Shown piece after piece: positions 14,441 to 21,327 of a stretch of DNA of 33,439 nucleotides (its first letter is position 1; every line of letters starts with the position of its first letter). The notes beneath the pieces were generated by a model. The model did not search any database. It saw nothing but the letters and a program-made list of their open reading frames with translations, and was not told the origin of the DNA. This DNA comes from Yanshouia hominis (GTDB lineage Bacteria > Bacillota > Clostridia > Oscillospirales > Ruminococcaceae), in contig JACRTB010000026.1 in the NCBI GenBank assembly GCA_014385025.1, forward strand, positions 1 to 33,439, in the 5' to 3' direction. Both the position numbers and the translations under genes were made by a program.

Positions 14441-16312
14441 ATGCAGTACACCCAAGCACAGATTGACCGGGCGAACGCCGTCAGTCTGGAAGATTTTCTC
14501 CGCACAAAGGGAGAGACGCTTATCAAAAGCGGACGGGAATACCGCTGGAAAGAACATGACAGCCTGACCGTCCGGGGAAACAAATGGTTTCGCCACAGCC
14601 AGAGCAAGGGCGGCTATCCCATTGATTTTGTCATGGAGTTTTACGGCAAGTCCTTTCCCGAAGCAGTCCAGCTCTTAACCGGCGAAAGCGCCGAGGGACA
14701 GAGCGAAGCCAGCACAGCACCGCCCACAGCGTTTCACTTGCCCTTGCACAACAGAACAGCCGACAGAGCAATTCAATATCTTTGCGAAAGCCGAGGTCTC
14801 AACAAAACGCTTGTTGAGGCTTTTCTTCTTTCCGGGGATATTTACGAGGACGCAAAGCGGCACAATGTTGTGTTTGTCGGCAGAGACCGAAGCGGTACGC
14901 CGAGATACGCCCATGTGCGAGGAACGGCAGACCCATTCAGACAGGACATTGCCGGGTCTGACAAATCCTATCCGTTCCACTATGAGGGAAACGGCAACCA
15001 GCTCTTTGTCTTTGAAGCACCGATTGACCTTTTGTCCTTTATCTGCCTTTATCCGCAGGACTGGCAGACAAGGAGCTACCTTGCCCTGGGCGGCGTTTCA
15101 GGCAAAGCCCTTGACCGTTTTCTTTCTGAACGCAAGGACACCCGAAAAGTGTTCCTCTGCCTTGACAGCGACACCGCAGGAAGCGAAGCCTGTACCCGAC
15201 TGGCACAGTCCATTCCCGGCGAGATCGCCGTCATTCGCCTTGTCCCGGCAAGGAAAGACTGGAACGATGTTCTCCGTCAGCAAGGGGACATTCCCAGCCG
15301 CAAATTCATAGCCGAGACAATCACGCTGCGAGAGCTGCCCACCGCCCAGCCTGTTCCCATGCTCCGCATGGCAGATGTGGAGCTGACGAGCGTGGATTGG
15401 CTATGGTTTCCCTATATCCCCTTTGGAAAGCTGACGATTATACAGGGCAACCCCGGCGAGGGCAAGACCTACTTTGCCATGCGTCTTGCGGCGGCTTGTA
15501 CCAACCGAAAGCCTTTACCCGGTATGGAGACCCTTGAGCCTTTCAACATCATCTACCAGACCGCAGAGGACGGTCTGGGCGATACCGTCAAGCCCCGACT
15601 GATGGAAGCGGAAGCAGACCTTGAAAGAGTGCTTGTCATTGACGATAGGGACACACCGCTGACCCTTGCCGATGAGCGCATAGCAAGGGCAATCCGGGAA
15701 AACAACGCAAGGCTGGTTATCATTGACCCGGTGCAGGCGTTTCTGGGCGCAGATGTGGACATGAACCGGGCAAATGAAGTCCGTCCCATCTTCCGCAGTC
15801 TGGGAGACATTGCACAGGCTACCGGGTGCGCTATCGTGCTGATCGGACACCTCAACAAAGCCGCAGGAACGCAAAGCACCTACCGGGGCTTAGGGTCTAT
15901 CGACATTACGGCGGCAGTCCGCAGTCTGCTCTTTATCGGCAAGCTGAAGGACAGCCCCACAACGAGGGTGCTTATCCATGAGAAAAGCTCCCTTGCGCCG
16001 CCCGGACAGTCCCTTGCCTTTTCTCTGGGAGACGAGAAAGGCTTTGAATGGATAGGAGCTTATGACATTACCGCTGACGAGCTTCTTGCCGGGGCAGACA
16101 ACACCAAGACCGAGAGCAAGACCGCACAAGCGCAAATGCTCATTCTGGAACTGCTTGCGGACGGAAAGCGTATGCCGAGCGCAGAGCTGGAAAAGGCAGT
16201 CAATGAGCGTGGGATTTCCTCACGCACCATGAGAACGGCAAAGAGCCGTATCGGGGACAGACTTGTGACCGAGAAAGACGGCACAGCATGGGTCTGCTAT
16301 CTCCGAGACTGA
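14441..16312 (+). CDS. Toprim primase-like and RepA/AAA helicase fusion protein
   Basis: ATG 14441 follows AAGGAGG. The 623-residue protein has an N-terminal DUF3991/CHC2-like region (VSLEDFLRTKG; WFRHSQSKGGYPIDFVMEF), a Toprim segment (VFVGRDRSGTPRYAHVRGT; VFLCLDSDTAGSEAC near 238) and a hexameric RepA-like ATPase with Walker A GNPGEGKT near 336. Walker B-like LVIIDPVQAFLGAD and GHLNKAAGTQSTYRGLGS follow, and it ends in a helix-turn-helix-like tail. It would prime and unwind the transferred or excised IME. It is the last large gene of the mob-rep operon. Confidence 0.85.
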   Translation: MQYTQAQIDRANAVSLEDFLRTKGETLIKSGREYRWKEHDSLTVRGNKWFRHSQSKGGYPIDFVMEFYGKSFPEAVQLLTGESAEGQSEASTAPPTAFHLPLHNRTADRAIQYLCESRGLNKTLVEAFLLSGDIYEDAKRHNVVFVGRDRSGTPRYAHVRGTADPFRQDIAGSDKSYPFHYEGNGNQLFVFEAPIDLLSFICLYPQDWQTRSYLALGGVSGKALDRFLSERKDTRKVFLCLDSDTAGSEACTRLAQSIPGEIAVIRLVPARKDWNDVLRQQGDIPSRKFIAETITLRELPTAQPVPMLRMADVELTSVDWLWFPYIPFGKLTIIQGNPGEGKTYFAMRLAAACTNRKPLPGMETLEPFNIIYQTAEDGLGDTVKPRLMEAEADLERVLVIDDRDTPLTLADERIARAIRENNARLVIIDPVQAFLGADVDMNRANEVRPIFRSLGDIAQATGCAIVLIGHLNKAAGTQSTYRGLGSIDITAAVRSLLFIGKLKDSPTTRVLIHEKSSLAPPGQSLAFSLGDEKGFEWIGAYDITADELLAGADNTKTESKTAQAQMLILELLADGKRMPSAELEKAVNERGISSRTMRTAKSRIGDRLVTEKDGTAWVCYLRD

Positions 16313-16318
16313 CAACAG

Positions 16319-16389
16319 GAACACGGCAAGCGTGGCAAAGACGGCAAGGGTTTTATAGATACCTTAATGTTGCCGCCTTGCCTTGTTCC
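16319..16389 (+). repeat. Imperfect inverted repeat after the replication gene
   Basis: A 20-base sequence near 16319-16338 (GGAACACGGCAAG and following) is inverted, with mismatches, near 16370-16389 (ending GCCTTGCCTTGTTCC). It starts at the end of the replication gene and may form a large stem-loop or be a relaxosome/replication site. Confidence 0.5.
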
Positions 16390-16406
16390 CTCATACTGAC
16401 ACCGCC

Positions 16407-16437
16407 CGATGATGAACAGTCACCGGGCATTTTTCAT
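16407..16437 (+). terminator. Hairpin before tnpW
   Basis: GCCCG and CGGGC arms (extended by TGA/TCA) are followed by ATTTTT. It lies about 18 bases ahead of tnpW. Confidence 0.5.
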
Positions 16438-16454
16438 TTACAGGAGGATTTTGA

Positions 16455-16613
16455 ATGAACAATACCGCAACCAACACCGCTACTTGCCCGACTGTCAGAA
16501 AGCAGATCGGCAAAACAACCTATATCGTCCGTGTGCATTTCAGCCAGACCGCAAAAGAGACAATGGAGGACAAAATCAAGCGTCTGCTCCGTGAGGAAGT
16601 CCGCAAAATGTAA
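16455..16613 (+). CDS. tnpW: TnpW-family small protein
   Basis: A 52-residue protein with CAGGAGG upstream. It shows the TnpW pattern RKQIGKTTYIVRVHFSQ then AKETMEDKIKRLL. It is the last gene of IME-1, 46 bp from the right crossover point, matching TnpW placement next to the recombinase in the circular form. A second TnpW is at 24866-25057. Confidence 0.8.
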   Translation: MNNTATNTATCPTVRKQIGKTTYIVRVHFSQTAKETMEDKIKRLLREEVRKM

Positions 16614-16659
16614 CTTCTTTGTGAATTTGATGAAAAAGTCCTTGACTTTTCGTCTCTGG

Positions 16660-17539
16660 CAAAACCGCCAAGTCGATCCTGATAAGCTGCGGGGCCCGGC
16701 TGGCCCCCTTCGACATCCCCCAGCTCCGGGAGATTATGAGCTATGACGAGCTGGAGCTTGACCGCATCGGGGATCGGAAAACGGCGGTTTTCTTCACCAT
16801 TTCGGACACCACCCAGACCTACAATTTTTTGGTGGCCCTGGCCTTTTCGCAGATGTTCAACCTCTTATGCGAGAGGGCGGACAACGTACACGGGGGCCGC
16901 CTGCCCCATCATGTGCGGGTGCTGTGGGACGAGGCGGCCAACACGGGACAGGTGCCGGGGCTGGAGAAGCTGGTGGCCGTCATCCGTTCCCGCGAGGTCA
17001 GTCTGTGCCTGTTCTACCAACAATGGGCGCAGTGCAAGGCGATTTACAAGGACAACGCAGAAACGATTTTAGGCAACATGGACAGCGTGATCTTCCTCGG
17101 CGGGCGGGAGGGCTCCACCATCAAGGAGATTTCCGAGAACTGGCTGGGCAAGGCCACCATCTCCATGCAGACCGAGGGCCGGACGCGGGGACAGTCGGAG
17201 AGCTTCAATCTGAACACCCAGCGGCTTGGCCGGGAACTGATGACCCCCAGCGAGCTGGCGACCATGCCGGGCGACTACTGTATTTTACAGCTCCGGGGGC
17301 TCCCGCCCTTTTACTCCCGCAAGTACGATTTGAAAAGTCACCCCAATTACAAGTACACCGCCGAGGCGGACAAGCGCAACGCCTTTGACCTGGGCCGCCT
17401 GACCTCTCGGCGCATGAGGAAAATAGACCCCAACGAGGAATATACCGTGTACGAGGTGGACGTGCCGGACGAGCACTTAGAAGAGGACGAGGACATCCTC
17501 AACTATGATGATCTCGACGACCCGGACGCCTTTGTATAG
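16660..17539 (+). pseudogene. virD4: VirD4/TraG coupling protein, 3' part
   Basis: It resumes with KTAKSILISCGARLAPFDIP and LREIMSYDELELDRIGD, the region missing from 6330-7288. Walker B is VRVLWDEAANTG (residue about 407 of the joined protein), then VSLCLFYQQWAQ and ILQLRGLPPFYSRKYDL, and an acidic tail typical of the family. ATG 16736 gives 267 residues but lacks Walker A, so it cannot be an active ATPase alone. Base composition matches the 5' part, not IME-1. Confidence 0.9.
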
Positions 17540-17541
17540 CT

Positions 17542-17560
17542 TCTGGCCAGTGTGGCCAGA
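17542..17560 (+). repeat. Stop-codon-adjacent stem-loop, copy 3
   Basis: TCTGGCCA (17542-17549) and TGGCCAGA (17553-17560) around GTG, three bases after the virD4 stop. The arm sequence matches the inner part of copies 1 and 2. Confidence 0.65.
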
Positions 17561-17570
17561 GGTGGAAGTC

Positions 17571-17594
17571 GCCGCCTGAGAGGGCGGCTTTTTT
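17571..17594 (+). terminator. Intrinsic terminator after virD4
   Basis: GCCGCC (17571-17576) pairs with GGCGGC (17583-17588), followed by six T residues. It may set lower expression of maff2 and downstream genes. Confidence 0.6.
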
Positions 17595-17599
17595 CATGG

Positions 17600-17617
17600 C
17601 CGGGGGCCTGCCCCCGG
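17600..17617 (+). repeat. Hairpin just upstream of maff2
   Basis: CCGGGGGC (17600-17607) and GCCCCCGG (17610-17617) form a perfect stem. It ends 16 bases before the maff2 ATG and could limit ribosome access. Confidence 0.5.
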
Positions 17618-17632
17618 AGAAATGGAGGCATT

Positions 17633-17773
17633 ATGCAGTTTTTCGCTACCGCTGTTACCACCCTTCAAACGCTCGTCATCGCCCTGGGGGCCGGTCTGGC
17701 CGTGTGGGGCGTGGTCAATCTGCTGGAGGGCTACGGCTCGGACAATGCGGCGGCCAATGCTCATGTACGGTAG
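17633..17773 (+). pseudogene. Maff2-family membrane protein, truncated
   Basis: TGGAGG precedes ATG 17633. The product starts MQFFATAVTTLQTLVIALGA, then GLAVWGVVNLLEGYGSDN, the N-terminal membrane helix and loop of Maff2 proteins. Maff2 normally continues with a second hydrophobic segment (about 60-70 residues), but here the frame leaves homology after AANA at about 17762 and stops at 46 residues. The GC-rich backbone ends at the same point, so this is the junction with the next module. Maff2 is a small inner-membrane component beside VirD4 in clostridial transfer operons. Confidence 0.7.
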
Positions 17774-17986
17774 AGAAGCACAAAGCAAAACAAGGATAGC
17801 CAGCCCTGCCACTATTCCGAAGTCAGGGGAACGCAATAGAAAAATTCATAGCTGTATGCTATACTTAATTAGCATTTGAACATATCAAGCTGACACAGCA
17901 ATCTCTTTACTTGCCGTTAATGCGCGTCTACCAATAGTCCGCAGAAAGCAAGAGTAGCGTAAAGGTATAAAAATTTCAAACTTCTT

Positions 17987-18014
17987 TGTAACGAAATTCC
18001 GATTTCTCCGTCTA
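17987..18014 (+). promoter_or_regulatory. ECF-type promoter upstream of sigma gene
   Basis: TGTAAC (17987-17992), a 16-base spacer and CGTCTA (18009-18014) match the classic ECF sigma promoter pattern in Firmicutes. The predicted start falls about 25 bases before the sigma gene, suggesting autoregulation. The rest of 17774-17986 shows no gene. Confidence 0.7.
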
Positions 18015-18045
18015 ACCTATGAAGCTGAAGGAGGTGATGACAAGT

Positions 18046-18531
18046 ATGGACTATGAAAAGCTCTATAAAGCCTACTATTTACAGGTATACTCGTATACTA
18101 TTTCTCTTGCCAAAAATCGTGAGATAGCAGAGGAAATCACGCAGAACACATTCTATAAGGCTGTTTCTACAACATCACAATTCAAAGGTAAGTCAGATGA
18201 ATTGACATGGCTCTGCTCCATAGCAAAAAACCTTTACCATGATGAAATGCGAAGCCGTCAGCGAGTAGCTGATGTGAGTGAAATCAATGACTTGCCATCA
18301 AATGAAAATGTTGAGAACTCAGTTGCAGATTCTGACATGGCGTTCCGCATACACCTCGTTCTTCACCGTTTGGAAGAACCATACAAAGAAGTCTTTCAGC
18401 TTCGCGTATTCGGGGAACTATCTTTTTCACAAATCGCTGCAATTTTTGGAAAAACAGAATCATGGGCGAGAGTTACTTATCATCGTGCAAAGCTAAAAAT
18501 TCAAGAAAGGATGGATGAAAAGCATGAGTAA
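18046..18531 (+). CDS. ECF RNA polymerase sigma factor
   Basis: ATG 18046 follows GAAGGAGGTGA; the upstream ATG at 18019 precedes that site. The 161-residue protein has region 2 (YKAYYLQVYSYTISLAKN, EEITQNTFYKA, DELTWLCSIAKNLYHDEMR) and region 4 (EPYKEVFQLRVFGELSFSQI, FGKTESWARVTYHRAKLKI). With the overlapping zf-HC2 anti-sigma it forms a typical envelope-stress pair, and its own promoter looks ECF-dependent. AT-rich relative to the neighbouring backbone. No obvious target gene other than this operon is seen. Confidence 0.9.
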   Translation: MDYEKLYKAYYLQVYSYTISLAKNREIAEEITQNTFYKAVSTTSQFKGKSDELTWLCSIAKNLYHDEMRSRQRVADVSEINDLPSNENVENSVADSDMAFRIHLVLHRLEEPYKEVFQLRVFGELSFSQIAAIFGKTESWARVTYHRAKLKIQERMDEKHE

Positions 18532-19228
18532 ACAATGCGATATTGTTCGAGATATTCTTCCGCTGTATGTTGACGGTGCTTGCAGCGAAGCAAGCGCAGA
18601 GATGGTAAAAGAGCATTTGAACGCCTGTGCTGACTGTAACGCAATTTATCAGAAATTGCTTTCTCACACGAACGAAGATGTTCTTCACGAAGAAAGCGAA
18701 AGCGTTATTATGCGCCATGAGGCAAAAGAAAAGCAGAGAGGCAGAAAAAAGATAACGATTGCTGTTCTCGTTTCCATCGCTCTTTGTATCATTGCAATTT
18801 TTGCAGCTCTCTTTCTGTTACCTATAAACATTGCTTATGAGCCTGTCAAAATCGACTTCCCATTTGAGGTTGAAGATGTCGAAAGCGTTGAAATGTACCA
18901 CTATGACGGAGTGCCTGCATCAGCAGAAAAGAAAGTAGTTGTTGCTGAAAATGATATAAAGACCCTGTATGATAAGTTCAAGGGCTTATCCTTAAAAGAC
19001 AAAACAACTGAGGAAACTGCCGGAGCAGATGTGACCAGCTTTAGATTTAACCTCTCAGATGGAACAAGCTACGATTTGATTTACGCCTGCTATGGAGTTA
19101 AAAACGGCGAATTGAAGTCAGAAGCAGGCGGTTTTAAGTATTTCACAAGTGCGGATATTGGCTCTTATTGGAACAATTTGAATACGGAACTTGAAGCAAT
19201 TCCTATCAATGAGAGTGAATTGCCGTGA
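18524..19228 (+). CDS. zf-HC2 anti-sigma factor, single-pass membrane protein
   Basis: ATG 18524 gives 234 residues (ATG 18515 is an alternative but is too close to the AAAGGATGG site). The N-terminal zinc-binding anti-sigma domain has ILPLYVDGACSEAS and H31, C35, C38. A membrane helix is at about 77-100 (ITIAVLVSIALCIIAIFAAL), followed by an extracellular domain (PFEVEDVESVEMYHYDGVP; SFRFNLSDGTSYDLIYACYG). It overlaps the sigma gene and would hold the sigma factor at the membrane until a signal releases it. The external signal is unknown. Confidence 0.85.
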   Translation: MSKQCDIVRDILPLYVDGACSEASAEMVKEHLNACADCNAIYQKLLSHTNEDVLHEESESVIMRHEAKEKQRGRKKITIAVLVSIALCIIAIFAALFLLPINIAYEPVKIDFPFEVEDVESVEMYHYDGVPASAEKKVVVAENDIKTLYDKFKGLSLKDKTTEETAGADVTSFRFNLSDGTSYDLIYACYGVKNGELKSEAGGFKYFTSADIGSYWNNLNTELEAIPINESELP

Positions 19229-19232
19229 GCAG

Positions 19233-19314
19233 ATAGCAAACCCAGCCGAGCCTGTCAACGGTCAAGATGAACGGCGCAAATGCGCCGCCGTTGACAGCCC
19301 CGCCCGTCTTTGCT
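19233..19314 (+). repeat. Structured repeat, copy B (inverted relative to copy C)
   Basis: A nested stem: outer AGCAAA/TTTGCT; middle GTCAACGG (19254-19261) with CCGTTGAC (19288-19295); apical CGGCGCA/TGCGCCG; and a 10-base one-sided bulge TCAAGATGAA. An almost identical sequence is found in reverse orientation at 30257-30340, with about seven mismatches and a 2-base gap. It lies 73 bp before the sigma-70-like gene. Confidence 0.75.
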
Positions 19315-19327
19315 GTTCGGTAATCAA

Positions 19328-19358
19328 GAGGGCGACAGCACAAGATGCTGCCGCCCTC
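19328..19358 (+). terminator. Hairpin in leader of sigma-70-like gene
   Basis: GAGGGCG with CGCCCTC and CAGCA with TGCTG form a 12-bp stem with one mismatch and a 5-base loop. It has no T-run; it is probably a leader structure 28 bases before the start codon. Confidence 0.45.
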
Positions 19359-19386
19359 TGCCATTATTCAGAAAGGGGGATTTTCC

Positions 19387-19845
19387 ATGACCGAACACGA
19401 AAAGTATCAAGAACATATCCGGCATACACACGATGCCTTTTGCAAGACTGTTATTCGCCACGCTGCCATAGACGCAGCCCGGAGCATACGGAGCCACCGC
19501 AAGCGGGAAATCTCGCTTGAATATCTGATAGAAGAAAAACACTATCCATTCAGTACCACAGATAAATACTTTGCGGAGCAATCCGGCATGACCAGCTATC
19601 CGCTTTTCGTCTGTGGTCAGATGGTGCTTTTGGAAAGTCCAGAGCTTGCCGCAGCCCTGTCCGCACTATCACAGATGGAACAGGAAATCATTTTCTTGTA
19701 CTACTTCCAACGATTGACGCATAGGGAGATTGGACGGAGATATGGACGGGCTGGCAACACAACCGGGCGGCGTATTCAGATGATTTTACGGCGGCTACGG
19801 GCAGAGTTGGAGGGCTTGTCCTATGAACCAGCTACTTCCCTATGA
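19387..19845 (+). CDS. Sigma-70-like (region 4) transcription factor of integrative elements
   Basis: AAAGGGGG precedes ATG 19387. In the 152-residue protein the C-terminal half is a region 4 HTH: LSQMEQEIIFLYYFQRLTHR, EIGRRYGRAGNTTGRRIQMI, LRRLRAEL. The N-terminal half (FCKTVIRHAAIDAARSIRSH) resembles a degenerate region 2. Such genes open the regulatory block of Tn1549-like ICEs with the following HTH gene, whose start lies inside this one. Confidence 0.8.
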   Translation: MTEHEKYQEHIRHTHDAFCKTVIRHAAIDAARSIRSHRKREISLEYLIEEKHYPFSTTDKYFAEQSGMTSYPLFVCGQMVLLESPELAAALSALSQMEQEIIFLYYFQRLTHREIGRRYGRAGNTTGRRIQMILRRLRAELEGLSYEPATSL

Positions 19846-20020
19846 GACAATCGTTAAGGCAAGCGAGGGCGACCCGGAAGCTGTTGCCGCCGTCCTATCC
19901 CATTATGCAGGATATATCCGCTCTTGTGCGAAAATGGACGGACAGATTAACACGGATATGCAGGAGCATATCGTCAGGCAACTGATAGAAAGCCTGTTGA
20001 AGTTCCGCTTTGACCGCTAA
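19823..20020 (+). CDS. Small helix-turn-helix protein
   Basis: A 65-residue protein overlapping the sigma-70-like gene by 23 bases. MNQLLPYETIVKASEGDPEA, AVLSHYAGYIRSCAK and IVRQLIESLLKFRF match the HTH_16-type proteins paired with that sigma factor in conjugative transposons. It is presumed to regulate transfer genes. The promoter at 20010-20038 begins in its last codons. Confidence 0.75.
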   Translation: MNQLLPYETIVKASEGDPEAVAAVLSHYAGYIRSCAKMDGQINTDMQEHIVRQLIESLLKFRFDR

Positions 20021-20038
20021 ACAGAAAAGTTGTATAAT
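20010..20038 (+). promoter_or_regulatory. Strong sigma-A-type promoter
   Basis: TTGACC (20010-20015), a 17-base spacer and TATAAT (20033-20038). It overlaps the end of the small HTH gene and points at the unrecognised gene starting at 20063 or 20078. Confidence 0.8.
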
Positions 20039-20062
20039 TAGAGCCTGACAAATTAAACTTCA

Positions 20063-20488
20063 ATGAGAGTAGAGCAAATGGAACAGATTATCAATTATAG
20101 AGACATACCCACAGATAAAAGGATTGACATATTAAATGCTCTTGAGCGAATAGGTTTTTTTCCGGCATACGGCGGCGTGAAAACAATGCAGCAAATTATG
20201 GAAAAGTCAGTTCCAGGTTCAGGCCCACAATTCTATTTCGTTTTCCGTGAAAATGAGTTGATAGGGTACAATTTTCTCATTGGGGACACTAAGAAATATA
20301 AAGCGTTCCCATGGCTTGCTATTAGCAATATGGATGAGCAGAAGTTGACTGTTTGTGAAGAACTGATGAAAATACAAATTGCCTTTTTTGAAGAACTCGG
20401 AATGCAAAAGATAGCAGATCATTGCATTAGGATTATGGAAGATTACAGAAAAGGAATTGGAAAGCAGAAAGAAAGCGATTGCAGATAA
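20063..20488 (+). CDS. Unrecognised 141-residue protein
   Basis: It starts at ATG 20063 or ATG 20078 (MEQIINYRDIPTDKRIDIL); neither has a strong ribosome site, and with transcription from 20010-20038 the leader is only about 20 bases, so a near-leaderless start is possible. It has alternating strand/helix patterns (FYFVFRENELIGYNFLIGDT, AFPWLAISNMDEQKLTVCEE) but no motif I recognise. AT-rich, with its own promoter, inserted between regulators and mob genes: a cargo pattern. It ends 57 bp before a strong terminator. Confidence 0.6.
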   Translation: MRVEQMEQIINYRDIPTDKRIDILNALERIGFFPAYGGVKTMQQIMEKSVPGSGPQFYFVFRENELIGYNFLIGDTKKYKAFPWLAISNMDEQKLTVCEELMKIQIAFFEELGMQKIADHCIRIMEDYRKGIGKQKESDCR

Positions 20489-20544
20489 GTTCCATTTGAA
20501 AAACGGCTGACAATTTAATACCGCCGCCCATCACAGCGGCAGAT

Positions 20545-20580
20545 AAGCAGTAAATCTTGAAAAGGTTTACTGCTTTTTTT
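20545..20580 (+). terminator. Intrinsic terminator
   Basis: AAGCAGTAAA (20545-20554) pairs perfectly with TTTACTGCTT (20566-20575), continuing into a T-run. It ends the transcript of the 20063 gene. Confidence 0.9.
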
Positions 20581-20928
20581 GCGCCCATTTTCAAAAATCT
20601 TTGGCAAACCACACCGCCGGATTGTTGTAGGGAGCAGACAGGGAAAACAAAAAAATTTCCGCTGCGTTTGCCAAAACGCCCCCTTTTCACCGTTGTAGTG
20701 GTGAACAGCGGGCAGAACACGCCGCCGCAATCGCTATATTGGTGGAGCAAGCCAGTATATCCGCAAACCAGAGCCGCCGAGGAAAGCGGTAGTTTTTTAG
20801 AGCAAGATTCTACCACGGTGCCAAAATCCGCATATCTGCGGTTTTGCCCCCTTTGGTAAATCTTGTTGGGGAGTGCCTTCCCCAAACCCTGCTCATGCGC
20901 CCTGTCGGGCGAGAAAGGAGGTCAACGC
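20581..20928. other. oriT: Non-coding relaxosome region, candidate oriT of the MOBP system
   Basis: 348 bases without a supported gene, directly before mobC. It has several hairpins: CCGCA/TGCGG flanked by AAAA/TTTT (about 20828-20845), GGGGA/TCCCC (about 20868-20885) and GCCC/GGGC (about 20900-20911). TTGCCAAA-type words occur near 20600 (inverted) and 20667, and CCCCCTTT follows twice. MOBP oriTs are usually in this position. No specific nic site can be assigned by eye. Confidence 0.5.
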
Positions 20929-21327
20929 TTGAAGAAAAAATATAACACACCCCACCGCTGCCATGTGGTCAAAACCCGCATGACCGAGGAAGAATACGCC
21001 GACTTTACCGAGCGGCTGAAACACTATGACATGAGCCAATCCGAATTTATCCGGCAAGCCATTACACGGGCGACCATTCGCCCCATCGTTACCGTTTCCC
21101 CGGTCAATGATGAACTGTTGTCCGCCGTTGGCAGGCTGACCGCCGAATACGGAAAAATCGGTGGCAACCTCAATCAGATTGCCCGCGCCCTCAACGAGTA
21201 CGGCACACCATACAACGCCCTGTCCGTTGAAGTCCGCGCCGCCATTTCTGACCTTGCTGCCTTGAAGTTTGAAGTCCTGCGAAAGGTAGGTGACGCTGTT
21301 GGCAACATTCAAACATATCAGCTCTAA
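20929..21327 (+). CDS. mobC: MobC-like relaxosome accessory protein
   Basis: The start is TTG 20929 after GAAAGGAGG; no earlier ATG has a ribosome site. The 132-residue product begins with a ribbon-helix-helix (RCHVVKTRMTEEEYADFTER, LKHYDMSQSEFIRQAI), then the MobC motif VGRLTAEYGKIGGNLNQIAR and ALNEYG. It binds oriT and assists the relaxase. The relaxase start lies inside its last 38 bases. Confidence 0.88.
   Translation: MKKKYNTPHRCHVVKTRMTEEEYADFTERLKHYDMSQSEFIRQAITRATIRPIVTVSPVNDELLSAVGRLTAEYGKIGGNLNQIARALNEYGTPYNALSVEVRAAISDLAALKFEVLRKVGDAVGNIQTYQL

Larger units (their letters stand above)
7289..16659 (+). mobile_element. IME-1: Tn4451-like integrative mobilizable element, 9371 bp
   Basis: Bounded by GG at 7287-7288 and GG at 16658-16659. 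Removing one GG copy plus the insert restores the virD4 frame (KYKLSSG then KTAKSIL). A 2-bp crossover and a large serine recombinase at one end with TnpW at the other fit the Tn4451/TndX family. Contents in order: recombinase, TnpV, unknown gene, restriction-modification pair, oriT, DUF3847-like protein, MOBQ relaxase, small Cys protein, Toprim/RepA-type replication protein, TnpW. It lacks its own secretion genes, so it would need a helper. Confidence 0.9.
2711..17762. mobile_element. ICE-1 backbone (GC-rich conjugative element), interrupted by IME-1
   Basis: parB-like, DUF4406-like, DUF6674-like, pcfB-like, virD4 and maff2 are co-oriented, GC-rich and closely spaced, a gene order seen in clostridial ICEs. 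The block begins at the tRNA-Ala fragment and ends inside maff2. No ATPase VirB4, PrgI or VirB6 gene is in the window, so the transfer apparatus is incomplete here. Interrupted by 7289-16659. Confidence 0.65.
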
